64,000 bases of DNA from Ustulina deusta (taxonomy: Eukaryota > Ascomycota > Sordariomycetes > Xylariales > Xylariaceae): the NCBI GenBank assembly GCA_023159155.1, contig JAJNNX010000054.1, forward strand, positions 124,001-188,000, written 5' to 3'. The stretch's first letter is position 1, and each line of letters opens with the position of its first letter. Position numbers and translations under genes: made by a program. Under the pieces are notes generated by a model. The model had not been told where the DNA came from and ran no database searches. It saw nothing but the letters and a program-made list of their open reading frames with translations. This document shows positions 1 through 12,139 of this stretch, piece by piece.

Positions 1-1328
1 ACAGATGAGTGATGGCGGCGGCTAAGGAAAAAGAAAAAGAAAAGAAGAGAGGAGGGAGAGGGAGAGGGAGAGGGAGTAGGTACCAGTATTCACAATGCGA
101 ATTTGGAGAAAAGGGAACTGCCGTCGAGGGTGCATGTATAGATGTGTGTGTATAGATAGAGTGTTGTTGCTCAACTCAGCTGGATACCAATTTCGGGGAC
201 TGTACAATAAACAAATCACAATGATGGAGATTTCTCTCGTTGGCTAGATAGATACGATAGATACGATAGATATGTCTCTCCATTCCAGCGAGGATAATTC
301 AGCGAATTGAATTCATATTATTCGATCACAGGTCTTCCTCGTTACTGGTTTCATTGACTGTCCGGCAAACCCGTGTTTACGCTGTCGTCCGAGAGTATCT
401 AAATCCCATCCGTCATGATTCGCGATCATGCGACATTTTGTGATAGCTCGAACGGCAGATGTAAATCCAGTCGAAAGATTAATCCCCCCAATTCGAGGGG
501 CTCTCGTGGCAATTCCGGCTCGACCGTCAGCCTGTGCTAACTTTTACCCGTACTCCCCCCCCTGACTTCTATCGTTTGAAAATATGTGCCGGACTAATCT
601 TCAAATTTTCGTCACTTGTGCGCGAATTGGGATTGTTATCGAGGAATGAGAGGTTTGGGAGGGAGACTTCCTGGTTCCGGTGTTCAAAGATGATTTTCAA
701 AGAGAATACGGACAATTAATTACTCTTCGTTCTCACACTTAGACTAGAGACTGTTGAGATATGGTCAATTTTCCAGATGTGGTGGCTAGATTGATTCGGT
801 TTCTGTGAGATTGCCGCATCGCAAGACTCTAAGTTGTATCAGGAACACAATCAAACCCTCCTAGGGTGTGTTGGATGTTGTGTTCAGACAGCCCGTGAAC
901 AGACCCCTAGATGCCGTCGCATATTCGTCTCCGGGCTCGCCAAGATCGTCACGTTCCGTCATCACCGTCACGCGAGAAGCGTAAACGCACAAAGGGTCTG
1001 TCACTACATGCTGGCGCAATGGATAGATAGCACAGGTCACATCTAAACGGGAGCAGTCAAGCGAGAACGTGATATATGTATACTCTATGTACGGGGGGGA
1101 GTCAAAGACCAAGCCACTGGGCAGGCGTTGCTCAATGAATGCAAGGGGGGTTACGGGGGGTTATATACAACAGAGCGCGTGTGGCAGGCAGACAGACAGA
1201 CCTCCCAGCTTCTTCCCCTCCAGCCGCATTCCCAGACGTCCTTGTCGAGAACCCAATGCCGGAAAGGTAGACAGCCAGAGCAGACAGAGGCCCGCCTCGG
1301 CGTCGCTGAGCTTGGGCGTGACGCGCGT
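1..1328. other. Intergenic region and probable 3' flank of the GH7 gene
   Basis: No gene could be supported here; the open frames are short and overlap each other on both strands. A GGGAGA-type purine tract lies at about 45-77, and a small GATAGATAC repeat at about 245-273. The last few hundred bases lie downstream of the minus-strand cellobiohydrolase stop codon and probably contain its 3' untranslated region. Confidence 0.6.
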
Positions 1329-2797
1329 CTAGGCGGTGAAGGTGGAGTTGAGGGGCCCGAACTTGATGTTGGAGTAGACGACGCTGGCGTTGGGCGACTG
1401 GGACTCGACGTCGGAGGGGACGCCCGAGGTGGTGGCGCAGGAGCCGCGGGCGGAGCCGACGGCGGACCCGTCGACGGGGTAGGTGGAGTCGAGCCACAGC
1501 ATGTTGGCCGCGTGGTCGTCCCAGATGGACATGACGAGGACCATGTCGTCGGAGAGGGCGGAGCCCATGCCGGACAGGCCGCCGCGCTGGCTGAAGATGT
1601 TGGTGTCGCCGAAGGCCGTCTTCTGCGCGCTGCAGTAGTCCTCGGTGATGGAGTTGCCGCTGACGCCCGAGATGGTGCTCTCACTGTTGGCGATCACCTT
1701 GCCGTTCTGCACGTAGAAGCGCTTGATCTCGCTCAGCGAGCCGCTCGACTCGATGAACTGCGTCACCACCGTGATCTTCTTGGACGTGTCGACCGTGAGC
1801 CCCTTGCCGTAGAAGGTCTTGTCGCCTTGGCGGTAGCTGTTGAAGTCGCATCCGTCGGGGTCGCAGTCGCCGGCGTAGCGGTCGGAGGAGTAGGTGCCGC
1901 CGCAGGAGTCGCCGCTGCACGAGTGGTAGTCGGACTGGGTGCAGGGGTGAGGAGTGTAGGCGCTGGAGATGGAGTTGGCCTCCCAGATATCCATCTCAGC
2001 ACAGCAAGCGCCCATATCACCGACACCAGCGTTGTTGTCGTTGGTCGACGGCGTCCAGCCTTCCACGTTGGCCTAGAATACCGTCAGATCTAGGGTACGT
2101 ACTTCATGGGTCAGGGAGACATACCTTGCCGTCGATGAACTTGAGATCACGGGGGCACTGCGAGTCGCAGTAACCTGTGCCGTATTTGGGACCGGCAGTG
2201 TTGGAAGGGAACTTGGCCATGCCGCCATCGAGATCCATGGAGACAAAGTACAGAGCACCGTTCAGACCGCATCTGCCAACTTGGTTAGATCCACGGCCCC
2301 TATCGGCTCATATCAATGGAGGAGACTCACGGCAGGTTGGAAACGTCGACATCGAAGGTGAACTCGTTGCCGAGGAGCTTGAAGCCTTGGTAGGTCGTAT
2401 CATCCTTCAGCAGATACATTCGGCTACCGATGTTCTTGCTGTAGGGGCCCTGGGTGACGAACTTGAGGGTCAGGGCATTGCCCGAGGTGGTGACACCGTA
2501 CGTTCCGGAGTAATCGGCACCGTCGAGGCAGCACGAAGAAGCGCACGAAGTGGCGTCGGCGCAGCGAGTAGTGTCCCACTCGTTACCGGTGTAGCAGTTG
2601 GTTCCCGAGGAGTCGTGGACCCATCGCCAGTTGGAGTCGACAACTACCTTACCACTGACGGTGCTGCAGCTACCACCCGACGAGCACTGCGACCATGTCA
2701 GGGCAGGATGGGTCTCTGTTGTGAGCGTGGCAGCACACTGGGCTTTGGCAGTGGCCACGAGGGCGCCGATGGCGGCGAGTTTGCTGTGCATGTGCAT
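1329..2797 (-). CDS. Glycoside hydrolase family 7 cellobiohydrolase (CBH I type), no cellulose-binding module
   Basis: Secreted reducing-end cellobiohydrolase, expected to release cellobiose from crystalline cellulose outside the cell. Exons run 2331-2797, 2125-2272 and 1329-2072, with introns of 58 and 52 nt. The model closes in frame at 452 residues. The first 19 residues form a signal peptide ending in TAKA, so the mature protein starts at QC. The catalytic motif EMDIWEAN places E231, D233 and E236, which become 212, 214 and 217 after signal removal, the same numbers as in Trichoderma reesei Cel7A. Long CBH-type segments such as [19 protein letters not shown] and [20 protein letters not shown] argue against an endoglucanase I. 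The protein stops directly after the catalytic domain ([13 protein letters not shown]), with no linker and no CBM1. The first ATG was chosen; a second in-frame ATG lies two codons later. Family assignment is secure; substrate use is inferred from the family. Confidence 0.96.
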
Positions 2798-2884
2798 GGT
2801 GATGAGCTGGCTTGGTCAAGGTAAGGCTTGATGACTGCTGTGGTGAATCATAAAAGCATTTTTGGAGAGTTGCGAGATAGTGGT

Positions 2885-2892
2885 CTTATATA
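2885..2892 (-). promoter_or_regulatory. TATA box of the GH7 cellobiohydrolase gene
   Basis: The minus strand reads TATATAAG here, about 90 bases upstream of the cellobiohydrolase ATG at 2797. This is a normal spacing for a strongly expressed, inducible fungal gene. It is a motif match only. Confidence 0.5.
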
Positions 2893-2901
2893 TCGATGTT
2901 T

Positions 2902-3327
2902 CCCCGCTCTATGCCACGGACGAGATGGTACCTATGTTGCTCGAAGACCCTCATTACCGCCATATTTGTTGACCGGTCGTAGATCTGCAGTTTCCAGAAT
3001 CTGGAGGGACGGAGCGTCGACGTTGGCCTTGGAAATCTCCTAGTAGGGCGAAGCCCCGGCTGGCGGGCCGTAAACCTCGTCTTGATGGGGGGGTCAGTCG
3101 TGGACTCAACTCTCAGGGGTAAGCCTTAAATGATCACAAGGGGCAGGACGTGGTGCTGTCCGCGTCTTCATACATGCTAGGCCAAGATGAGAATAGGACA
3201 CGCATACGACCAGCCATGGGCTGTAGTCTGTCCTAGCCCCTGGGTTCGACAACCGCAAGTGAGCACCGGGGCGGCGGGTTGACCCAAGAGCGAGGAGGCG
3301 CCTACGGTCAAGGGCACCGGAGTGGGG
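2902..3327. promoter_or_regulatory. Candidate CreA/CRE-1 carbon-repression sites upstream of the cellobiohydrolase
   Basis: Matches to SYGGRG, the CreA binding consensus, occur at 2902-2907 (CCCCGC), 3001-3006 (CTGGAG), 3054-3059 (CCCCGG), 3266-3271 (CCGGGG) and 3322-3327 (GTGGGG). Fungal cellulase genes are commonly repressed by CreA on glucose. The motif is short, and one or two of these sites would be expected by chance in a stretch this long, so this is suggestive only. Confidence 0.35.
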
Positions 3328-3877
3328 ATCGCGGTGACCCGTTCATTGGAGGCCTTTCCTCAATGGCAACGGAGGAAGTTGGCCGAATGCGACTAGGACG
3401 GCGCGGTGGCTGCGCGCCAGCGCGCTTATGTACACACATGGGGCTTTCGGAGTGTCGCAAGCACGGTTAGGTACCGTCATCTACATAGCATCTCACGCCC
3501 CTATCCTCCCATCACAAAGTGTCCAAGGCCATATTGCAACTCACAAGACTCTCTGGTCGCAGTGACTTGTCGAAGCGGTAAGCGGTGGCGGCGATCTTCT
3601 CCGATTTTCGATTTTCGCAGGGTTACTCCACAGTAGGGTAGGAGTGGTCCGAAGAGCATGTAAATCCCCCAGGATGATGCAGAGCAGCCCCCGGTAGCTG
3701 GTCTAGTTTTCATTTATGCGACCTGGCTGGTGGGAAATAGTCTGCCAGCGCTGCCTCCAGTAAATGAAAGTGGAAAGTGCAGAGGCTGATGCCAAGTGAT
3801 GCACTTAATTTGAGTCTAAGATGACAACATCGTCACCAAGCATATTTCGCTCGAGGCTTATTACACGAGAGTCAGCG

Positions 3878-3909
3878 GGATGGATGGATGGATGGACGGA
3901 TGGACGGAT
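3878..3909. repeat. GGAT tetranucleotide microsatellite
   Basis: About eight units of GGAT with two GGAC variants, read directly in the sequence. Confidence 0.85.
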
Positions 3910-5138
3910 TCACAGTCTAGTTGAAACTACCTTATTTGACTCGTCGGATGTGCGGTCCATCGCATGAGACCAAACTCGACCACTTACCGTCATCGAAAGC
4001 ATAGGTAATTTCGAGTTGCCAAATCTAATTCTCCACATGATCTCACGGTAGCATGCCGTCGAGGCAGTTGGAGGAAACTTACCTACCAGCGAAGCATGGC
4101 AGATCCGACCCCCAGTGTATATCCATCATGAAACAGCACCCATGCCCAGCCATGCCATGCCATGACAGGGACTGTTGTTAGGAAGCCGATTCGTTGATGA
4201 ATTTTATCGCACGGATGGGCGAGCCAAGAAAATCGCGGAAAACGAACGTACATGGTAGGCGAACAGGGAACTGGCGGCTCGGAAGCCCGATGTCAGGTCG
4301 ACTACATGTAGAAAGTGGGTGGCAAGGCCAAAAAGATGTTGTTGTATTGTCAATGGAGGGATCTGTAGCGTAAGTCTGCCAGCTATATACAGTACTAGCC
4401 TTACACCTTCCTTCACATACCTTACAGTACACCCACTGAACCTGCCCACTCATGTGGCCAATTGATGGTAACGCTGCCCTTGGATTATCACGAATAAACA
4501 AGCCAAGTCGGTTTGCATGGGGCACTCCGGAATGTTGCATGACAACATCGTGATGGCAACATAGAATTATCTACGCGACATTGGGCCACGGAAAGCCTAC
4601 CCGGAATCTTCCCAACTCCTAATAATCTTAGGTAGGATGCGCGACGGGTCGTAAAACGTATACACTAGGTACTTACTGCGTCTTGCCTTCAAGCGAGACA
4701 CAAGTTGACAGCGGATTTCTAGACTACCTACCTACTTACTTTCTCATGTTGGAGGAGGGCTTTAGCGCTGGAAACCTGATACCGACCGTTTTAGCAGTCG
4801 AATCCTAACATGGCAATCCGGTATGTCCCTCCGATTTCCTAATCCGGACAGGGTCGCAACATCACAGCAAGCCATTAAGAACGAGGTTAGGAAACATGCA
4901 CACGGTCATAGAGTAGGCAGCACGAGAAGCATTCGAAGACGGGAGAGGACAAGAAAGCAGCGCGGCTAGGTGGTACTAAAAATGCAAAGCATTCGCCAGC
5001 GTTTTTGTAAAATCTATTTCCGACGGTTCTTGAGATGCCGCAACGATAAATATGACCCATAGTTTACAGATGTATACTACATGTCACTTGAAGATGGACT
5101 TTACACAGGAGGGTATATAGGAGCCCTACTAGGGCCAC

Positions 5139-7518
5139 TTAGACAGGAATAGACCCGGGCTGGCCGCCGCTTGAACCCGTCTTCTCGGTTGGTGACACCT
5201 TCTTAGCCCCTGACTTCTTCTTGCGCTTCCCGTTGCCTATGCCGGACACGGCCGGTGCCTCACGGATCCAACGGGCGACGGCCTCCGCACGCTCCGTCAA
5301 AATGGGATATTCTCTGCCATCATCGACAGCCCACCGTTTGGGAGCGGAACTTGTGTTCGGAGATGTACCGCTAGAGACCGTGGTCTGGTCCGCTTCGGCG
5401 CGTTTTTGACGAGCGAGAATCGCCGCCTTGAAGCTGGCCTCGTCATTAACACGTTCGTCCTCAAGCGCCTCGATGATGGCCTGATGTCTCATTCGTTCTT
5501 TGCGCTGTTCATCCGTCTCCGTAGGACTGGTAGGGCTCGTGATAGATAAACCATTCACGCCAGCGACGGCAGTGGACAAAGTGTTGGCAGATAGCGGAAT
5601 TGGAAGAGGTGCAGGAGCACAAAGTGCTTCCCAACTTAATCCAAGTTCAATCCAATTTTCTGCTCGACGCAATACTTCTATCCAGTCTGCACGAGCGGGT
5701 GATCTACTAGCCTGAAAGACCGGATAACCATCTGCCAGTCGAGCGAGACGGGACACCATATACGCATGACGTTGAAGTTCTTTCGTCGACGTCTGAACGA
5801 GGGTGTGACATAGTAGCAGCGAATGCAAGACGTCAGTGAGCAGAGGGTGATATGTGACAACTTCAGTCGTTGTTTCCACGGCACTGATAGAATTGGAGGC
5901 AGACGCAGTATGCACAATATCAGTGGATGGATATGGGGGAAGATCTGCGGGTGGTGTGGCGGAGAACAGGGTTGCCAACGGGTAGACAGTATGCCCGACT
6001 GAGCTTCCGGTTGGGCTATTTGAATCTTGGGAGGCCCAACGGGACTGTCCGTAGTATCTCTTGTTCCGATGTGTCGCCTGATTCACCTGGCGGCTGAAAT
6101 CATCAGACACCTCAATTGGCAAGTTGGGTGAATAATGGAACTGTTTGAGGTACTCCATGTAGTCTCGCAAAGCACGCTTCGCGTATAGTCGCACGGTTTT
6201 CCTACTCTCGAGTTGCCTTCTAGTCGGTGCTGGATCTCCAGTTTGAGCTATTGTGCCATCAGTGACACCTTCTCCTACAGGTCCGTTCCCATTAGTGCCA
6301 CCGACGCCGTTCACGCCGTTTGACGGTTCGCCGGGCTGTCCACGGAGATCTGTCGCTAGTGCGAACTCGACATGATCACACGCCAGGGTCAAGTAGCAGC
6401 CTGCACGCTGGAATAACAGCTGCACTTCCGTACTGCTTGGGTGGTCTTTCTCATCCAGGGGAGGGTTATCCCGACGTCTACCAGCCCTGCGCTCAAGCTG
6501 CATGGTTTCTGCCACAGGGGGTTTGTGGGGTCGATTAAGGCGACAGACGCTTAATGCAGTAGTGAGATCTTGAGCTGCCCCTTCAAAGTCCTCTTTAAAC
6601 ATTCGGACAATAGCGCGTGTGCGCAAAGGCTCACAGTCCGACGGGCGCTGCCCGATAACCATGTCCAAAGCGCGCAAGTCCGTACACTCGGCCAATTGCC
6701 GAGAGGGGATCTTCTCATGGAAGAAGTGGACATAGTTCGCATCCGGATCGTGAGGTGATCGCTGCAACACGAGCCCAGCCACGTTCTCTAGCGTGGATGT
6801 CGACTGCATTGTGGCAACACTGGAAGCTATTTCGTCAAGGTGATAGGCGCGCGACAGCTTCTGGGTGGCCTGCTCCCGCATGCGAAATCGCCTCTCGGGA
6901 CTGAGCTTCGCACCGCCGGCATTGCCAAACCCCAACCCCAGCGCTTGCATATGATGCGCTGCGCCGCCAGCAAGCGAGTTGGACAAGGCAGAAGAGGCGA
7001 CGCCATTGGCAGCACGCACAGCCAGATCTGTCGCTCCATCGACCAGCTGCCTTATCTTGACTAGATCGTAGAAGACGGCCGGGTCGACGGGGCGCGGAAG
7101 AGGCATGTAATAGTTCGCGTTGGCGAGGGTCTCGAGGACTTCGACAGGCAATTGGAGCCATGGCCCATGGAACGAAGATATATAGCGCCAATGCCTAGAA
7201 AAAGAGGTCGTGGTGGTCAGCAGATGTGTACCTAATATAGAGGATCGCAACATCGCTGTCGCATCCACCATTCACCAACGCGCGACAATGACGCGACATA
7301 CGTCCAATTAAGGCATGCAACTACCCAAGCCAAGACTGGTAGATTGGGTCTAGGACTCACTTGTTCCTGCATATGACAAGAGCCGAGGAAGAGAGAGCGG
7401 GCGCAGACGCAGACGCAGCGGCTTTGTTGTTCTTAGCGGCGGTCGAGGTGGGTGGCGAGGCCCGGCTCGTCTCGGCGGGGGACTCGCCTGCCGCTGGTTT
7501 CTTGTTTTTCTTTCCCAT
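5139..7518 (-). CDS. Conserved fungal protein of unknown function, lysine-rich ends, TPR-like helices
   Basis: Two exons, 7361-7518 and 5139-7194, separated by a 166-nt intron (donor GTGAGT, branch-like GCTGACC, acceptor TAG), give 737 residues. The ATG at 7518 begins a basic N-terminus (MGKKNKK) followed by an Ala/Ser-rich stretch. The intron joins K53 to the segment HWRYISSFHGPWLQLPVEVL, which looks conserved. Residues about 242-272 (LRTRAIVRMFKEDFEGAAQD onward) have the spacing of a tetratricopeptide-like helix pair. Most of the rest is polar, with a Gly/Asn-rich linker near residue 345. The C-terminus is again lysine-rich (GKRKKKSGAKK). No signal peptide, membrane segment or catalytic motif is visible. 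I do not recognise a function. The basic tails would suit a protein acting with RNA, ribosomes or chromatin, but that is a guess. The gene model itself is well supported by frame closure. Confidence 0.85.
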
Positions 7519-8267
7519 TGCGCATTGAAGCTATGCGAAGAAGGGATGTGTCTCGGGTTCGGGATCGGGGTAGCGGGCAGGTATTTATACTCGGCGAGAA
7601 GGCCGATTCACGCTTCCTTGGCGGCAGGGAGAGAGAGGTGGTGGTATAAGTAGGTAGGTAGAGAGAGACTGTGTCTGAGAGCACTATGCTGATACTGATT
7701 TAACTTCTGTCGCAGATAATGGCATTGTATATGCACGACGAGAGCCCGAGTATCTCAGAACAAGGCCTGTATGTCATGTGTCGCTAGGTATACTAATATA
7801 CAGGCAAAGTGGTAGTAGAATTAAAAGTGCTTCAAGCTGTGTTGCAGATTCGGGACTACACGCAACTGCTGATTCGTGCACCCAAGACTTTTAGTACCGG
7901 ATCTAGGTAGAGCGCAATGCTCTGTAAGAATAGAAAGATGGCTCACTTCCGACTCTTATCGCGCCTTATCTTTCATGGTGGGACAATCGAACCCCGTCTC
8001 CCTCCTCTTGGCTCTATCTGCACGTGATGAACCATGTATACTCGCTTTTCCTATATATCTTCTTATATAGATCTGTTAATATGGCATAAGGGGATATTAC
8101 CATCTTGTACCTAGGTAGCAGAACACCGACTCTAGGGTAAGGCCTTCCCAGGTAGGTAGCCTTTCTATCAGAGAGTAGGATATGTAGGTAGGTATTGATG
8201 TTGTTCCTGTCTACCTACTGAACAAATAATTAACCGTCCACGGCGAAAACGCCGACAAGACGTCACG
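7519..8267. other. Intergenic region
   Basis: Promoter of the preceding minus-strand gene and 3' flank of the M20 gene. Several TAGGTA-type motifs occur at about 8110-8195, including GGTAGGTAG near 8151 and GTAGGTAGGTA near 8184. No gene supported. Confidence 0.5.
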
Positions 8268-9698
8268 TCACATAGATTCCTGTCGGATGTCTTTCTTCCA
8301 TTCGCTCTTGACCTCGTCCAGGAGCGTCAGGTCTCCCAAGACGTCAACTCCCACGGCAGCCATGGCCTTTCCGACACGAAGACAATTCTCAAATGCACGT
8401 CCTGTTCCCGCCGCTTCCGCGAATCCGGGGTTATGAGGTCCGGCGCCCCCTGGGCCCGCCGGGATCGAGAACCCGACGTTGAGGCTCGGCATGGCATAGC
8501 TGATATCGCCCTGGTCCGTGCTGGCCGTCGTGCGCCCTTCGATCTCGTCCACCTCGGCGTTGTCGGGTATCGGGTCCGGCGGGGAGAGCTGGTTGAAGTG
8601 GCGACGGTAGTGGGCTGCGAGCAGGCGGTTGGGGACGTGGTCGGCGTACGACTGGACAGGCGTCACCTTCAGAGTGGCGCCCGTCGCAGCCGCCCCGGCC
8701 TCGAAGCAAGCATCCACCTTTTTTCTCAGCTCGCCCAGTCTGGCCTGCGTGTTGGCCCGGACGACGAAGTTGCCCGCGGTGTATGCGTGGATGATGTTGG
8801 GCCGGACACCGCCGGCCGTGATATTCCCCTGTATCACATCGCCCGGCATCGTCTGCTGGCGGAGGACGGAAACGGCGTTGTATGCCGTGATCAGTGCATC
8901 CAAGGCGTTGATGCCCAGCCATGGATTGGCCGCCGCGTGGGCTTCGCGTCCGAAATATTCCACCTTGAATGCCGTATATGCCGACGTGCGCATAAGTGCG
9001 TGGTTCCTCGTGATGCCAGGATGTGACAACAAACTAATATCGACCTTGTGATCTCGGTAGGCCCCAGCCTGTAACAGCTTGATCTTTCCTCCACCGCCTA
9101 AATAAACATGGATACTCAGTAAACAAGTATCGGCGATCCCTAAATTGAGTGTTCCGTGCTGCTCGCTCACCTTCTTCTGCGGGTGTCCCAAAGAGCGCCA
9201 CTTTACCGCCTAGTTCACCCTGTCTTAGTATCTCCGCTACGGCCAGACCGCCGGCCACCGATGCCGTCGCGATGAGGTTATGCCCACAGGCATGTCCGAT
9301 ACCGTCCAATGCATCTATTTCCAACACGTCAGCATATACCAATCAAGCGTTGAACGCCGAGGCACCTCTAACGCACCCATCTCCACATTAAATGAGACAA
9401 CAGGCCCCTTCTTCCCACTATCAAAGACCGCGACCCAGGCGGTCGCCAACCCATAAGCCGAGGGCGTCACCTTCCATCCACTCCGGCTTGACATGAACTT
9501 GGTCAATGTCTCGTGGGCGATGAACTCCTCATACCCCAACTCGGGATTGTCGTGGATCGTCTTGTTGATATCCCACAGTTCCTTTGCAATGCTATCGATG
9601 AAGTCGCTGATCTCATGAAGCCGCCCCGCCTCAATAGGTTGAATCTCCGTAGCATCTTCATGGTTAATGAAGACAAAGTCCTCGTCTAATTGGGCCAT
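8268..9698 (-). CDS. M20-family metallo-amidohydrolase (PM20D2/AbgB-like)
   Basis: Probable cytosolic zinc amidohydrolase or dipeptidase of peptidase family M20. Exons 9377-9698, 9171-9314 and 8268-9097, with introns of 62 and 73 nt, give 431 residues. Both introns cut through family motifs and restore them. The first rebuilds EMDALDGIGHACGHN (residues about 106-120, with the HxCGH metal-binding signature) and the second rebuilds GTPAEEGGGGK (about 150-160, containing the catalytic and metal-ligand Glu pair). The C-terminal part carries a dimerisation-domain pattern (TAGGVRPNIIHAYTAGNFVV) and a late PHNPGF histidine. No signal peptide is seen. Relatives act on small amide substrates such as beta-alanyl dipeptides or aminobenzoyl-glutamate; the substrate here is unknown. 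The start was set at the ATG at 9698. Confidence 0.93.
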
Positions 9699-10247
9699 CG
9701 CTCCCAATTGAAATAGTAGGCAGTAATAGTTCTAATATGCTCAGCCCTCTCTTCTCGCTGAAGTATCATATGCAAAACGCCTGGAGTTAGCCATATGCGC
9801 TTCTCTCCAAAGCTGATGATACAGTGGAAGCACAACCCATGTTTACTTTAAGTACTTAGTAATTAGCCCCCCGCTTCGACAACCGGGAATACAACCTCCG
9901 ATGCCTAGACCGTGATACAGGCTATACCTAACGTTACAGCCGTTTACAAGAACAAACCTACCTTCACAATGCTAAGAATTCTAATCGATTTTTCTGAAAT
10001 GGGGTTTCTTCATTCGAAACCTTCAAAGCCTTTTAATCCTCAAGTCCAGCCGGTCGTACAATAATAAGCCCTTACACAATATCATGAATCTGGTCATTGA
10101 TCCAAGTTCTTCGTGATCCGGAAATAATCGTGGATTGATTGATAATTGACATTTAGCGTTCAAGACTATCTAGCATGTAGGTTAATCGGGCACATATACG
10201 CATTTGCTCTACATATCCATACCAAGCCCGCATATATTCCCAGCAGT
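9699..10247. other. Intergenic region
   Basis: Promoter of the M20 gene and 3' flank of the sugar transporter gene. No repeats, RNA genes or coding signals were recognised. Confidence 0.5.
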
Positions 10248-12139
10248 TTAAGCAGGTTCGATCTCGCGATGGACAGCAGGAGCATCCTTCTCAGCACTGC
10301 CTCGCGTCTCGGCGGTCCGCGCATCGGCTCCGCCGAGCATCAGCCCGCCCTTCTCGACGTGGTTCTGGCCGCCGAAGAGGGCGTCCATCTCCTCGAGCGC
10401 GACCTGCTTTGTCTCGGGGATGTAGAAGAAGACGAAGGCGGCCAACAGCACGTTGGTCCCGAAGAAGAAGAACAGACACTTCAGCCCCGCGTTGGCCAGG
10501 AAGACCGGGAAGAACTGCTGGAACACCGTGTTGGCGATGTTCTGGCTCTGCGAGCACATCCCGACCGCCTGCGCGCGCACGTTCATGCTGAAGACTTCCG
10601 AGGTCCACATCCAGACCGTGCTGTGACGTCGTCAGTATCAGTGTGTGGGTAAGGAATTCCTGATTCGAGAAATGGGAAACTGGGGGTAGGATGGATGGGA
10701 TGGGATGGGTTAGGGATGGGTTAGGGATTTACTTACGCGCCCCACGATGGCTTGTAGAAGAAGATGAACAGGAACAACAGGAAGACGATGGCGATGCCGA
10801 CGGGCTGCGTCTTGGTCGCCGTGCCGTCGGCCGCGATCACGTCGGGGGTCTTGAGGCCGACGATGGGCACGATGAGCATGCACGTGGCCATACCGAGGGC
10901 TCCGACGATCAACAGCCACCGTCGGCCGAACCGGTCGGCGGTCCAGAGGGCGTTGAGGGTGAACAGGATGCCGAAGGTGGCGTTGAGGGCGTTGATGAGG
11001 TTGATGGTCTCGCTCGACGTCCATATCTTCTTGTAGATGGCGCTCGAGTACGAGTTGAGCGTGCCCTGGCCGGAGAGCTGCTGTCCGACGTTGATGACGA
11101 AGGCGAGGCCCAGACGCTTACGGATCGACGGGTCCTTGAACAGCGCCGTGTAGGATCCGCTGATGGCTTCGTTCTCGTACCCGATGGCCTCGCGGATCGC
11201 GAGGATCTCGTCTTCGACGTCCTGCTCGGTTTCTCGAATTCGCCGCAGCGCCTTCCTCGCCTCCTCGATGTTGTTGTGGCGCTTGATCCACCAGCGCGGC
11301 GACTCGGGTTGCCAGGGCAGCAGCAGGATGATGATCAACGGCACGAGGATCTGGAAGATGACGACGAGGCGCCAATCCCAGTTGCCCAGCGTCTTCCGGT
11401 GGATGTTGGTCGCGTAGGCGATCCAGTAGGCGATGAAGCTGCCAACGCTGTAGAACGTTTGCCAGAACGTCATTACGCTGCCTCGGACCTCTGGTAGTGA
11501 CACTTCTCCGATGTATATAGGGCCAGCAGCTACGTAATTGTTAGTATAACCACGGCAGGCTCTGTGATATTCGACATACTTAGTGCTAGTCCTTGGCCCA
11601 GACCGATCAGAACACGGCCGCCAATGAAGGCGCCAATGGTATGTCGTGGAGCAAAGGCTTGGACGAATGTCGCAATAATAGTGAGGAAGCAGCCAAGACC
11701 CATTCCCCAGCGTCTTCCGAGGTAGTCGGCCTACGTCGGAGTTAGATACGGCGAGTAGGATATCGGTAGGAGAAGTACGTACGACGGGACCACCGAAGAA
11801 AAAGCCGGAGACGATGGCGCCAATCGTATAAGCGGTATTCACGAGACCGATCAGGTACCCATCGTTTTCCTGTTGAATGGTCAGGGCGAGTTCAAATATG
11901 GGCCAGCGGTGCTCCGGGACTTACGGAGTCGAGATCGAACCATTCAAGCCAGTTGTCGGAGCCCTGGGCAGCGTTGAAGACAGAGGCATCGTATCCGTAT
12001 AGCACCATGCACATGGCCGCCACCAAGGCGATATACCTATCGAAACCGATATATCAGCAAACATCTCCTCCTGTCAACATAAGTGAAACCCACAGACAGC
12101 GAAAACTCACCAGTTGTAGACTTTCTTTGAGCTCACCAT
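10248..12139 (-). CDS. MFS sugar transporter (sugar porter family)
   Basis: Plasma-membrane sugar:proton symporter or facilitator of the major facilitator superfamily, about 12 membrane segments. Six exons (12111-12139, 11925-12036, 11783-11869, 11580-11730, 10737-11529, 10248-10620) with introns of 74, 55, 52, 50 and 116 nt give 514 residues. Sugar-porter signatures are all present: GYDASVFN near residue 24, DYLGRRWG (78-85), PESPRWW (201-207), GQQLSGQG near 275, DRFGRR (325-330) and PETK (459-462). The cytosolic C-terminus is polar. The exact sugar (hexose, xylose, cellobiose or lactose) cannot be told from sequence alone. It lies just downstream of, and on the same strand as, a Zn2Cys6 regulator, and has a cluster of CreA-type motifs 570-700 bases upstream of its ATG. 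The last intron contains TTAGGG-like repeats. Confidence 0.95.
10690..10730. repeat. GGATGGGATG / TTAGGGATGGG repeat inside the last intron of the transporter gene
   Basis: Plus strand shows GGATGGGATGGGATGGG followed by two GTTAGGGAT units, within the 10621-10736 intron. TTAGGG is the common fungal telomere unit, but only two interrupted copies are present. Confidence 0.6.

Larger units (their letters stand above)
2798..5138. other. 2.3 kb intergenic region: promoter of the GH7 gene and 3' flank of the next gene
   Basis: No supportable gene. The right part holds a GGAT tandem repeat (about 3878-3909) and short TACCTA-type motifs (about 4724-4737). The left part carries the TATA box and CreA-type motifs listed separately. 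Short open frames, up to 120 codons, resemble nothing recognised. Confidence 0.5.

Noticed and set aside
1128..2093. Plus-strand open frame of 321 codons opposite the cellobiohydrolase
   Set aside because: It is antisense to a clear GH7 exon; its Val/Gly/Ala-rich composition follows from the GC-rich coding strand.
10691..11497. Plus-strand open frame of 268 codons opposite the sugar transporter
   Set aside because: Antisense shadow of a transporter exon; Asp/Glu/Val-rich composition and no domain.
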